Below are positions 52,583 to 60,804 of a stretch of 64,000 bases of DNA, in pieces (the stretch's first letter is position 1; each line of letters opens with the position of its first letter). The stretch spans positions 36,970 through 100,969 of the forward strand of contig CAKMWI010000005.1 of the NCBI GenBank assembly GCA_928722015.1. Direction: 5' to 3'. A model generated the notes under the pieces. The model saw only the letters and a program-made list of their open reading frames with translations. It searched no databases and was not told the DNA's origin. This stretch comes from Candidatus Gastranaerophilales bacterium. GTDB taxonomy: Bacteria > Cyanobacteriota > Vampirovibrionia > Gastranaerophilales > Gastranaerophilaceae. The position numbers were made by a program, and so were the translations under genes.

Positions 52583-52993
52583 TTAAACAAACAGGTCTGC
52601 AAACGGTCCGTTTGGATCCTGAATATTTTTAGCAACAGCAGCATCTTGAACAGACTTCATGCCAGGCATTACAATCTTATTCATACTGTTTGAAACACTT
52701 GCAGCTTGTGCAGCTGTTACTTTGTATGAAAAACCTAAACTTTCCATAATAGCATTTGTACTATCAGCTAAAGCTTTATCTTCAGCTGTAAATTTGGTAA
52801 GGTTAAGCCCATACACACTTTGAGGGGTCTTTGTCAACAAGTCAGTTTCATTTTCTAAACCCTTAAATACCGCTTCGTTCTTTCCAATTTCCTTTGATTC
52901 TTCTGCCTTCTTTGCTTCTTTAGAAGCTTGTTGACCGATAGCAAAGTTATAGTTGTTATAACTATTATTGAAATCATTAAATTTGATTGCCAT
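52583..52993 (-). CDS. Hypothetical protein with Asn/Tyr-rich leader and FKG motif
   Basis: The 136-residue product has an N terminus rich in Asn, Tyr and Phe (KFNDFNNSYNNYNFAIG), a charged Lys/Glu stretch, then NEAVFKGLENE (Phe43, Gly45) and a helical C-terminal half with two Met-rich turns. There is no signal peptide. A GGAG ribosome binding site precedes the ATG, and it has its own terminator. It resembles gene 53174-53635 in size and context (adjacent, same strand, ending in a C-terminal xDLF), so the two may be functionally related. Confidence 0.7.
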   Translation of the reverse strand: MAIKFNDFNNSYNNYNFAIGQQASKEAKKAEESKEIGKNEAVFKGLENETDLLTKTPQSVYGLNLTKFTAEDKALADSTNAIMESLGFSYKVTAAQAASVSNSMNKIVMPGMKSVQDAAVAKNIQDPNGPFADLFV

Positions 52994-53115
52994 ATCTCGG
53001 TTCTCCTATTATTTTACTCACATTGTAAGCTACGGCATGTGTTTTAATAATCTTTAACTTTTTATCAATTTTTTGAAACATTCTGTAACATTTATTTACA
53101 ATCAATTAAGTAAAT

Positions 53116-53140
53116 AAAAAGGTCAGCCTTACGACTGACC
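53116..53140 (-). terminator. Terminator of gene 53174-53635
   Basis: On the minus strand GGTCAG pairs with CTGACC around an 8-nt loop and is followed by TTTTTATTT. Confidence 0.8.
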
Positions 53141-53173
53141 CTAAATATGATATGTGAGTAATCTAATTTTCGA

Positions 53174-53635
53174 CTAAGCTACTGAAAATAAATCTAAAAA
53201 TTCACCTGTAAATGCTCTTGGACTTTCATTTCGTTGACTAAATCCTGCAATAACCTGCTCTTGTCTTTCAGGTGAAAAAGTTCTTAATACAGTTGCATTA
53301 GCATCAAATTCTGTAGCTGCGGTTGCCGCATTTTCTATTACTTCCGGAGAAGCATACTTTTGAGCAAATGATATAGGGTCTTTTGCAAATTCTGCATCAA
53401 CCTGAGCATATCTATCTTCTACTCCAGGATTTGATCTAACAAAACCTAAGGCTTTATTCATCTCAGCTTTAATTTCTAATTCACTTGAATCAACAGTAAA
53501 TTTAGTATCAGCTTTTTGTGTATGTTGTGCTTGTTCAGTTTTCTGTAATTGCTGTGCATTTTCCTGCTTTTTAGGTCCGAAAACTTTTCCTGTATTAGCA
53601 GGTAGAAAACTATTTAATTTGTCTAAATAACCCAT
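53174..53635 (-). CDS. Hypothetical soluble protein
   Basis: The 153-residue product has a Gln/Lys-rich linker (about 20-45) after a short N-terminal segment (MGYLDKLNSFLPANTGKVFG), and a helical, Ala-rich C-terminal domain that ends GEFLDLFSVA. The neighbouring gene ends PFADLFV, so both close with a DLF element. No signal peptide or membrane segment is present. AAGGAG supports the start. No family is recognised. Confidence 0.7.
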   Translation of the reverse strand: MGYLDKLNSFLPANTGKVFGPKKQENAQQLQKTEQAQHTQKADTKFTVDSSELEIKAEMNKALGFVRSNPGVEDRYAQVDAEFAKDPISFAQKYASPEVIENAATAATEFDANATVLRTFSPERQEQVIAGFSQRNESPRAFTGEFLDLFSVA

Positions 53636-53944
53636 TGCCGAATCTCCTTTTTACTCACATTCTCTCAATGATTTTCCATTATTTACTATTTTCAATAATC
53701 AATCCTATCATTTGATTTTCCATCTCGTATATATATAAAGTATTTCTATCTTAAATAATTGCTCAAAACATTTTAATTGTTAAGAACTCTTAACATATAC
53801 AAATGAGCACACCCTACAGGCTATTTTTTAAATTTACAATCAGTAAAAGTCCACTAATAGGTGGTATTTCGGCAAAAGTATAGCCTAATGGCTAATAGCA
53901 ATATGGCTAGGTAATGTTAGCATAAAATAAGGAAGGATATAAAA
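53636..53944. other. Intergenic region with repeat-rich block upstream of the LuxR-type gene
   Basis: No gene is seen in the 309 bp. Bases 53851-53922 hold related short words: CACTAATAGG, GCCTAATGGCTAATAGC and TGGCTAGGTAATGTTAGC. They could form hairpins or serve as several binding sites for the HTH protein encoded 23 nt downstream. Confidence 0.4.
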
Positions 53945-54187
53945 ATGAAGTGTTCTAATACAGAAGGAATTAAGATTAAGAAAAATTTAACAGACAGAGA
54001 ACTTGAAGTCCTACAATACGTAGTAGCAGGCAAAACAAACAAAGAAATAGCACAAATACTAACAATTACTCACCATACAGTAAAAGCTCATGTAGCTTCA
54101 ATAATAAGAAAAATAGGAGTTAAAAACAGATTGGATGCCGCACTTATCGCTGTAACAAAAGGAATAGCTATTCCTCCTCAAGGCTAA
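53945..54187 (+). CDS. Stand-alone LuxR/GerE-type helix-turn-helix protein
   Basis: The 80-residue protein is almost only a LuxR-type HTH domain (residues about 14-75): LTDRELEVLQYVVAGKTNKE, then TVKAHVASIIRKIGVKNRLDA. Receiver or ligand-binding domains, which normally precede it, are missing. GerE-like single-domain regulators exist and bind DNA as dimers. AAGGAAGGA gives a strong ribosome binding site. Its last 20 bases overlap the end of lepA on the opposite strand, and a repeat-rich block precedes it, suggesting autoregulation. Confidence 0.88.
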   Translation: MKCSNTEGIKIKKNLTDRELEVLQYVVAGKTNKEIAQILTITHHTVKAHVASIIRKIGVKNRLDAALIAVTKGIAIPPQG

Positions 54188-55970
54188 GTACAGCCATAAA
54201 TGCTTCTTGCGGAACTTCAACACTTCCGACAGATTTCATCCGTTTTTTACCTTTTTTCTGCTTTTCAAGCAATTTACGCTTACGAGAAATATCACCACCG
54301 TAACACTTTGCAAGTACATTTTTGCGCATTGCCTTTATATTTGTTCGTGCAATAACTCTGCCACCTATAGCAGCTTGAATTGGAACTTCAAACAATTGAC
54401 GAGGAATAATATCTTTTAACTTAGCCGTTAACTTTTGACCTACATAAAATGCATTATCTTCATGACAAATTACCGATAATGCATCAACTACTTCACCGGC
54501 CAACATTATATCCAATTTGACTAATTTTGAACGCTTGTATTCACTAAATTCATAATCCAGACTTGCATAGCCTTTTGTACGAGATTTCAGCTGGTCATAA
54601 AAATCGGTAATAACTTCACTTAGCGGAATTTCATAAGTCAAATCCACTCTAACCTTGTCCAGGTATGTCATATTTTTAAAAATCCCGCGTTTTGACTGAG
54701 CTAAGTCCATTAAAGTCCCAACATATTCATTAGGAGTAATAACCTGCACCTTTACATACGGTTCTTCAATGTATTCTCTATACTGAGCAGCAGGCAGATT
54801 AGACGGGTTATCAATTTCAACCATTTCTCCGTTTGTTTTATAAACCCTGTATACAACTGAAGGAGCTGTAGTAACAAGTGATAAATTATACTCTCGTTCG
54901 AGTCTTTCTTGAGCAATTTCCATGTGAAGCATGCCCAAGAAACCGCATCTAAACCCAAAACCTAAAGCACTGGACGTTTCAGGTTCAAAAGTAATACTAC
55001 TGTCATTAAGTTTTAATTTTTCCAATGCTTCTTTTAAATTTCCATAATCTTCGTTATCCACCGGATACATTCCTGAAAAAACCATTGGAAGAGCTTCTTT
55101 ATAGCCAGGCAGAGGTTCCGATGCAGGTCTGTCAACGTTTGTAATAGTATCTCCGACAAAACGTGTCAGTTCTTTAATCGAACCGGCAAAATAACCAACA
55201 TCACCACAAGTAAGCATTTTAACCGGCATTCTTGCAGGAGTTTGGTAACCGAGTTCTACAACCTCATATTCTTTACCTGAAGCCATAAACCTAACTTTAT
55301 CACCTACAGCAAGCTTCCCATCAACAATTTTAAAATAACAAACAGTGCCTAAATATTGATCATACACACTATCAAACACAAGTGCCCTAAGTGGCTTATC
55401 GGAATTATCAACAGGAGCAGGAATATAATTTACAACAGCCTCCAAAACATCATCTATACCTTCGCCTGTTTTAGCACTAACAGGGATTGCCATAGAAGCG
55501 TCAATACCCAAAATTTCTTCTATTTCTTGTCTTACTCTTTCAACATCCGCTGACGGGAGATCAATTTTATTAATAACCGGAATAATTTCTAAATTTTGCT
55601 CAATAGCCAAATAAACATTGGCCAATGTTTGCGCCTCAACGCCCTGCGTCGCATCAACAATCAATAATGCACCTTCACAAGCCGCAAGTGAACGAGAAAC
55701 CTCATAAGAAAAATCAACGTGCCCCGGAGTATCAATCAAATTCAATTCATAATCCTTACCATCAAGAGCATGATAATTCATACGAGCAGCATTTAACTTA
55801 ATAGTAATTCCGCGCTCACGCTCTATATCCATAGAATCAAGTAGCTGATCCTGCATATCCCTCTGCGCAACAGTACCTGTTTTTTCCAACAATCTGTCCG
55901 CCAAAGTTGATTTTCCGTGGTCAATGTGGGCAATTATACAAAAATTTCTTACATTTTCTCTCATTTTCAT
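54168..55970 (-). CDS. lepA: Elongation factor 4 (LepA)
   Basis: The 600-residue protein is a full-length LepA/EF4: the G1 motif AHIDHGKSTLADRL, G2/G3 with DTPGHVDFSYEVSR, NKIDLPSAD for G4, and the LepA-specific C-terminal domain (about 480-600). It is a ribosomal back-translocase GTPase acting under stress. The start lacks a Shine-Dalgarno; TATAAT (55978-55983) ends 7 nt before the ATG. The last 20 bases overlap the convergent HTH gene. Confidence 0.97.
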   Translation of the reverse strand: MKMRENVRNFCIIAHIDHGKSTLADRLLEKTGTVAQRDMQDQLLDSMDIERERGITIKLNAARMNYHALDGKDYELNLIDTPGHVDFSYEVSRSLAACEGALLIVDATQGVEAQTLANVYLAIEQNLEIIPVINKIDLPSADVERVRQEIEEILGIDASMAIPVSAKTGEGIDDVLEAVVNYIPAPVDNSDKPLRALVFDSVYDQYLGTVCYFKIVDGKLAVGDKVRFMASGKEYEVVELGYQTPARMPVKMLTCGDVGYFAGSIKELTRFVGDTITNVDRPASEPLPGYKEALPMVFSGMYPVDNEDYGNLKEALEKLKLNDSSITFEPETSSALGFGFRCGFLGMLHMEIAQERLEREYNLSLVTTAPSVVYRVYKTNGEMVEIDNPSNLPAAQYREYIEEPYVKVQVITPNEYVGTLMDLAQSKRGIFKNMTYLDKVRVDLTYEIPLSEVITDFYDQLKSRTKGYASLDYEFSEYKRSKLVKLDIMLAGEVVDALSVICHEDNAFYVGQKLTAKLKDIIPRQLFEVPIQAAIGGRVIARTNIKAMRKNVLAKCYGGDISRKRKLLEKQKKGKKRMKSVGSVEVPQEAFMAVLSLEEE

Positions 55971-55977
55971 AATTATG

Positions 55978-55983
55978 ATTATA
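55978..55983 (-). promoter_or_regulatory. -10 box TATAAT 7 nt before lepA
   Basis: Consensus TATAAT on the minus strand, seven bases from the ATG at 55970; no Shine-Dalgarno. Confidence 0.45.
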
Positions 55984-56040
55984 TCTGAAAAAAAACTATT
56001 GTAAAATATTCCACACTAAAAATACTAAATTTTCACATTA

Positions 56041-56062
56041 AAAAACCGACCCTCAGGTCGGA
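56041..56062 (-). terminator. Terminator of gene 56087-56245
   Basis: On the minus strand CCGAC pairs with GTCGG around a 6-nt loop and runs into TTTTTTAA. Confidence 0.75.
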
Positions 56063-56086
56063 TTTAAAAATTTGTGAAACTAAGAC

Positions 56087-56245
56087 CTACATAAGACCTA
56101 AAACTTTTTTGTACCAAGAAAAAGACTCCAATTCAGAACCATTGAAAGTTGTCTTTGCACATTGAGTTTTTAAATAGTTTTCAAATTCATCGGTAAATTT
56201 GGACTTTACCTTTTTTACTTCTTTGTCAGAAACCACTGTAGCCAT
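56087..56245 (-). CDS. Small hypothetical protein, 52 aa
   Basis: The start at 56245 is chosen because AAGGAG precedes it by 8 nt; an upstream in-frame ATG (56290) would place that site inside the gene. The product (MATVVSDKEVKKVKSKF and so on) is basic, then acidic, with one Cys, and ends FSWYKKVLGLM. It is probably helical. A good terminator follows. No family is recognised; a small DNA- or protein-binding partner is possible but unsupported. Confidence 0.65.
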   Translation of the reverse strand: MATVVSDKEVKKVKSKFTDEFENYLKTQCAKTTFNGSELESFSWYKKVLGLM

Positions 56246-56431
56246 AGAACCTACTCCTTTTACACATTTTAAGTTAGTAAACTTTTCCATCTAATTATAC
56301 CATAAATTACATGTTTTTTCTAGATATAAACCACATCCTAAGTTTTTTTTGCTATTATTAGCGGATTCCGTTTGTAAAAAATTATTAAGGAATTTTGTTT
56401 TTATAATAATAAATTTATTAAAGATTATTTT

Positions 56432-56462
56432 TTGTCATATTTTTATTTATTTATGGTAAAAT
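56432..56462 (+). promoter_or_regulatory. Promoter of the pterin-binding gene, -10 box 6 nt before ATG
   Basis: TTGTCA (56432-56437), 19 bp, TAAAAT (56457-56462), then six bases to the ATG at 56469. No Shine-Dalgarno. Confidence 0.45.
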
Positions 56463-56468
56463 TTGCGT

Positions 56469-57380
56469 ATGATATTAATAGGAGAAAATATACATATAAT
56501 ATCAAAAAAGGTTCGACAGGCCCTTGAAAATAAAGATGAAATTTTTATTAAAAATTTGATAAAAATTCAAGAAAAAATGAATTGCGTAGATTTAAATATC
56601 GGTCCCGCAAAAGAAAAACTTGACAAAATTTTTGAATGGCTATGCCCACTTGTTTCAGACACAAACATTTCATTCGATTCAACAAATACAAATGCCATAG
56701 AATTAGGGTTAAAACTTACTAAAAATACCGAAAACTGTTTTATTAACAGCACATCAAAAGATAGCGAAAAACTCGAAAAACTAACGGACTTAGCTATAAA
56801 ATATAATTGTAACCTTATAGCACTTGCTCTTTCCAAAGAAACAGGTATTCCTAAAAGTGCAGACGCTAGACTTGAAATTGTTTTTGAAATATACGAAAGA
56901 TGTATAGAAAAGGGGATTAACAATTCCAAATTATACTTTGATCCGCTTGTGCTTCCTATTTGTGTAGACCAGTCCCAAGGACTAGAGGCAATCAATACTA
57001 TTCAAATGGTAAAAGAAAGCTTTGAGCCAAAGGTAAATACTATTATAGGATTATCAAATATTTCCAATGGTATACCTAAAAACCTTAGACCGCTAATCAA
57101 TCGGGTATATGGAGTATTAGCACATGGAGCCGGATTGGACGCAGTTATCATGGATGCAACAGATGATGAATTGGTCAGAATATTCAAAATGCTTGATGCC
57201 CAAACACCAACGTCATCTGTTGATGAATTATATTTAAACTTGTCAGATATGATAAAAAATTTTAAAGATTTAGATGAAATTGAATTTGACAAAAATAGCA
57301 TTGTAGAGCAGAATATAATTAAAACAACAGCCGTTTTGCTTAATAAAACAATCTATTCCAATAGCTTTACACAGGTGTAA
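56469..57380 (+). CDS. Pterin-binding (methyltetrahydrofolate:corrinoid methyltransferase-like) protein
   Basis: From ATG 56469 (a TTG two codons earlier is the alternative) the product has 303 residues and is a single pterin-binding barrel: GENIHIISKKVRQAL at the start, DLNIGPAKEKLDK, ISFDSTNTNAIELGL and YFDPLVLPICVDQSQG, as in AcsE/MtgA-type and MetH pterin domains. These enzymes take the methyl group from methyltetrahydrofolate to a corrinoid protein. No corrinoid protein or Wood-Ljungdahl gene is nearby, so its partner must be elsewhere. It differs from dihydropteroate synthase in lacking that enzyme's typical motifs. Confidence 0.82.
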   Translation: MILIGENIHIISKKVRQALENKDEIFIKNLIKIQEKMNCVDLNIGPAKEKLDKIFEWLCPLVSDTNISFDSTNTNAIELGLKLTKNTENCFINSTSKDSEKLEKLTDLAIKYNCNLIALALSKETGIPKSADARLEIVFEIYERCIEKGINNSKLYFDPLVLPICVDQSQGLEAINTIQMVKESFEPKVNTIIGLSNISNGIPKNLRPLINRVYGVLAHGAGLDAVIMDATDDELVRIFKMLDAQTPTSSVDELYLNLSDMIKNFKDLDEIEFDKNSIVEQNIIKTTAVLLNKTIYSNSFTQV

Positions 57381-57393
57381 TTTTTATGTTAAA

Positions 57394-59502
57394 ATGAGGA
57401 AAATCAAATTGAGGAACGGGAAAATTAAAAAGCAATTATTAACAACTATCTTAATATCTGCATTAATGCTTAGCATATCACCTTCTGAAGCAATGACTCC
57501 TGAAGCCAGTATACTGTATCAAGAAGCTTGCAGTGCTGAACATCAGCAAGATTTGAAAGAAGCAATTGCTAAACTTGAAAAAGCCATTGAACTTTCTGGA
57601 CCTGATATAATGCTGTATACAAAACTTGCAGGAATTTATACGGAAATTGATGAATATAATAAAGCTCTTGATGCATATAATAAAGTAATCAGTCTCAAAC
57701 CAGATGATGCTTTTATTTATATTAGCATAGGCAGTATTTACGAAAATTTAGGTAAATATAAAGAGGCTCTTAATGCTTATAACAAAGCTCTGGATATTTT
57801 CCCGGAATATAAATATAATTACTTCAATATTGCAAGCGTACAATATCAATTACATAATTACAAAGAAGCAATTAAAAATTATAATTTATTTTTAGAAACC
57901 TATAACCAACATGCAGAAGCAAGAGAAAGTCTTGCTGCCTCATATTCTGCCATAAAAGACTATGCAAATGCGGAAAAACAATACCAGAGTATCTACGAAA
58001 AAAATCCTGATAATTTTAAATATTTTTCAGAGTACGGTATTGCACTTTTAAATACTAATAAATCGGATAAAGCAGTTGAAATGCTTGAAAGGGCAATAGA
58101 AAAAGATCCGGAAAATAACTCTGCACATTTAGGTCTTGCTCAGGCATACCAAGACTTAGGTAAAAATGATCTTTCGTATGAACAATACCAAATTGTGTTG
58201 AAAAAAGTTCCAAATTTAAACACAGTCCGCCTTGATTATGCAAATCTTCTTGCAGACATGAATAAAAATACAGAAGCCATAGAACAATACAATATGTATA
58301 TAAAAGCTTATCCAAATGATATTAACGGGTACAAAAATATTGCCTCTGTATATAAAGAGTTAGGAAATTATGATAAAGCAGTTGAAAATTATCTTATCGC
58401 AGCAAGTAAAGATACCAATGATATTAATCTAAAAAAAGAAATTGCCAATTGTTATCATAACAAAAAAGACTATATGAATGCCTTAAAATATTATGACGAG
58501 ATTCTTGCACTACAACCTGATTCTTATGATATTAAGGTTAATAAAGCTATTGCGCTTCATGGACTCAAAAGATATGATGAAGCTATTGCTCTATACCAAC
58601 AAGTTCTTGCTACTAAAGGAGATAAAACCATAAAAGACAATATGAATGATGCACTAGTGGCAAGAGGTCATGAACTTATTGAACAACAAAATTACGACAA
58701 AGCAATAGAAAACTTTATAAATGCTATTAAAAGCGGTTATAGCGATGGTTATGTATACTATGGATTAGCAAAAGCATACAGAGCTACAGGTAATAATACA
58801 AAAGCTTCTGAAAATTATGAAAAAGCTATCTCAATTGATCCGGATAAAACCGTATATTCAGCAGAATACAGTGATTTTATATCATCTTTGTACAAACCAA
58901 AAGTCAATGTACAAACATCCAATCCAAAAAATAATGCTGAACTGCCATCAATTAATTTAACATTAGATAACGTAGAAAACAAAACAACTGCACAAGTACA
59001 AGTTCAACCTCCGGTACAATCGTCATCAGTAACAATGAAACAAAATGAAGAATTTATACTGGAAGGAGATAAAAATTACAAAAGCAATAATTATGATGCA
59101 GCTGTAAAAAATTATCAAGATGCATTACAGTTGATTCCTAATGATGCAGTTACGCTTTTAAAAATCGGCAATATATATAAATTGAAAGAAGATAATACAA
59201 AAGCAGTAAATTATTATCAAAAAGCAATTATAGTAAATCCTGACTATACAGATGGATGGTTTAACCTTGGATTATCTTACGCAAATGAAAATAATCTGAT
59301 TGAATCTCAGAAAAGTTTTGAAAAAGTTATTTCTCTAGATCCGGATTACAATTTTGGATATGCTTATTATGCATTAGGTATGGCTTTAGAGCATCAAGGG
59401 AAAAATGCCGACGCAGTTAAAAATTACAAATTATTTATAAAACATAATAATGATAAAGAAATGATTAATACTGTTCAGGCAAAAATTAAACAACTTCAGT
59501 AA
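57394..59502 (+). CDS. Exported TPR-repeat protein
   Basis: The 702-residue protein has a basic N terminus and a hydrophobic segment (about 13-32, cut near PSEA-MTP), then about 17 tetratricopeptide repeats with the usual Leu/Ala/Tyr pattern (DEYNKALDAYNKVISLKPDD is one). A linker of about 55 residues (about 500-550) without repeats, rich in Val, Gln and Asn, separates a final group of four. It is a periplasmic scaffold for protein assemblies by family analogy. The following lipoprotein gene starts 2 nt after its stop, so they are co-transcribed. Confidence 0.85.
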   Translation: MRKIKLRNGKIKKQLLTTILISALMLSISPSEAMTPEASILYQEACSAEHQQDLKEAIAKLEKAIELSGPDIMLYTKLAGIYTEIDEYNKALDAYNKVISLKPDDAFIYISIGSIYENLGKYKEALNAYNKALDIFPEYKYNYFNIASVQYQLHNYKEAIKNYNLFLETYNQHAEARESLAASYSAIKDYANAEKQYQSIYEKNPDNFKYFSEYGIALLNTNKSDKAVEMLERAIEKDPENNSAHLGLAQAYQDLGKNDLSYEQYQIVLKKVPNLNTVRLDYANLLADMNKNTEAIEQYNMYIKAYPNDINGYKNIASVYKELGNYDKAVENYLIAASKDTNDINLKKEIANCYHNKKDYMNALKYYDEILALQPDSYDIKVNKAIALHGLKRYDEAIALYQQVLATKGDKTIKDNMNDALVARGHELIEQQNYDKAIENFINAIKSGYSDGYVYYGLAKAYRATGNNTKASENYEKAISIDPDKTVYSAEYSDFISSLYKPKVNVQTSNPKNNAELPSINLTLDNVENKTTAQVQVQPPVQSSSVTMKQNEEFILEGDKNYKSNNYDAAVKNYQDALQLIPNDAVTLLKIGNIYKLKEDNTKAVNYYQKAIIVNPDYTDGWFNLGLSYANENNLIESQKSFEKVISLDPDYNFGYAYYALGMALEHQGKNADAVKNYKLFIKHNNDKEMINTVQAKIKQLQ

Positions 59503-59504
59503 TT

Positions 59505-59918
59505 ATGAAAAAGTTTTTAATATTTGCAATATCCATAATTCTAACAATGTTCACTTGCGCATGCAATAGTGAACAATCACTAATACTGTTTAACAAACAC
59601 CCGTTCACTCCAGAAACTATCACATCCGGAGGTAATATTTTTAAACCCGGTGATAGAGTGTATTATCTTATAACTTTACCAAAACCTGTTGAGACAAGAA
59701 AACTATTTATTCAAGTTGTTAAAATAGGCGGAGATAAGGATGAGAGACTTGGATATGACCTTGTTTGGGCAAAACGTGTAAAACTAAAAGATGAACAAAT
59801 ATATTATTTCACGGATTATGTAGTTTTTAACCAAACCGGAGCTTATCTTATGAAGGTTTACTCAAGAGATAACCCAACTAAAATTTTGACATCCTCACAA
59901 TTTTATGTAAAAAATTAA
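59505..59918 (+). CDS. Putative lipoprotein, beta-rich
   Basis: The 137-residue protein has a signal peptide ending FTCACN, where one Cys near residue 20 may be lipidated, although the lipobox is imperfect. The rest is beta-rich (FKPGDRVYYLITLPKPV, then VETRKLFIQVVKIGG). It starts 2 nt after the TPR gene and is likely translated by coupling. A role with the TPR protein in the envelope is inferred only from the pairing. No family is recognised. Confidence 0.7.
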   Translation: MKKFLIFAISIILTMFTCACNSEQSLILFNKHPFTPETITSGGNIFKPGDRVYYLITLPKPVETRKLFIQVVKIGGDKDERLGYDLVWAKRVKLKDEQIYYFTDYVVFNQTGAYLMKVYSRDNPTKILTSSQFYVKN

Positions 59919-59943
59919 ATTACCTATAATAACAAAAAGGATT

Positions 59944-59983
59944 TAAATCCCAATGACAAAATTTTGAAAATTGCAGGGATTTA
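59944..59983 (+). terminator. Possible terminator after the TPR/lipoprotein pair
   Basis: TAAATCCC (59944-59951) pairs with GGGATTTA (59976-59983), with a further short pairing inside the loop. There is no T tail, so confidence is low. Confidence 0.35.
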
Positions 59984-60031
59984 TACCATATAACCAGACA
60001 AACATCAAACCTACTTAAAACAGGAGATAAA

Positions 60032-60430
60032 ATGATAAAAGAAAAAGCTTTAGAATATTTTAAAAATGGTTATTCATGTTCAGAAAGCATTGTTCAGGCA
60101 TGTATTGATGAAGGATTATGTGATAAATCACTTCTTCCTTGCGCAACAACATTTTCTGCAGGAATGTCATCAGGATGTATATGCGGTACAATAGCCGGAG
60201 CACAATTAGTTCTTGGATATATTTTTGGAAGAAATAACAAATTTAACAACCAGACATCAGCCCGAGAAAAAGCTGCATTGCTTGTTGAAGAATTCAAAAA
60301 AAGGAACAAAATTACCTGCTGTAGAATACTATGTCTCGGACTTGAAGGAAGTGCCAAAAAAGAACACTGTTCAAAACTTGTCAATGATTCAGCAGAAATT
60401 TTAGAAGAATTAATTAAGGTAAAAGTATAA
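60032..60430 (+). CDS. C_GCAxxG_C_C family putative redox protein
   Basis: The 132-residue protein has the spaced Cys pattern of the C_GCAxxG_C_C family: YSCSESIVQAC, then SSGCICGTIAGAQLVLG and, further on, ITCCRILC and KKEHC. These Cys/Gly-rich proteins are thought to bind metal or act in redox reactions in anaerobes; the function is not proven. AGGAG precedes the ATG. Its stop codon overlaps the start of crcB (TAATG), so the two are translationally coupled. Confidence 0.85.
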   Translation: MIKEKALEYFKNGYSCSESIVQACIDEGLCDKSLLPCATTFSAGMSSGCICGTIAGAQLVLGYIFGRNNKFNNQTSAREKAALLVEEFKKRNKITCCRILCLGLEGSAKKEHCSKLVNDSAEILEELIKVKV

Positions 60431-60804
60431 TGCTAAATATTTTTGCAATATTTATCGGAGGAGGAATTGGTGCGGTCTTAAGATATATAACAGGAATTAT
60501 ATTTTTGCAGATATTAAAAACAAATCTTCCGATTGCAACCTTAGTTGTAAATATTGCTGGATGTTTTATTATTGGACTTTTATATATATTGTTTACCCAA
60601 AAATTACAAATAAATCCGTCAATAAAACTTGCATTGACAGCAGGCTTTTGCGGAGGGTTAACAACTTTTAGTACATTCTCTCTCGAAATTTTTGAGATGA
60701 TTCAAAACAATCAAATTTTATATGCAGTATTATACATAAGTATAAGTCTTTTCTTAGGCTTACTAGCAGTATATTTTGGAGGTTATTGTGCAAAATTTTT
60801 ATAA
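60430..60804 (+). CDS. crcB: Fluoride channel CrcB/Fluc
   Basis: The 124-residue protein has four membrane helices and the Fluc signatures: GGGIGAVLRYITG near the start, the pore Asn in VNIAGCFIIGLL, and GFCGGLTTFSTFSLE with the conserved Phe pair and the Thr-Thr-Phe-Ser motif. It exports fluoride as a dual-topology dimer. No fluoride riboswitch is visible upstream of the operon. It overlaps the preceding gene by one base and the following one by 17. Confidence 0.95.
   Translation: MLNIFAIFIGGGIGAVLRYITGIIFLQILKTNLPIATLVVNIAGCFIIGLLYILFTQKLQINPSIKLALTAGFCGGLTTFSTFSLEIFEMIQNNQILYAVLYISISLFLGLLAVYFGGYCAKFL

Noticed and set aside
59919..60031. Possible fluoride riboswitch upstream of the crcB operon
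   Set aside because: The conserved GGNGAUGG and UGAUGCCU elements are absent; only a simple hairpin is seen.
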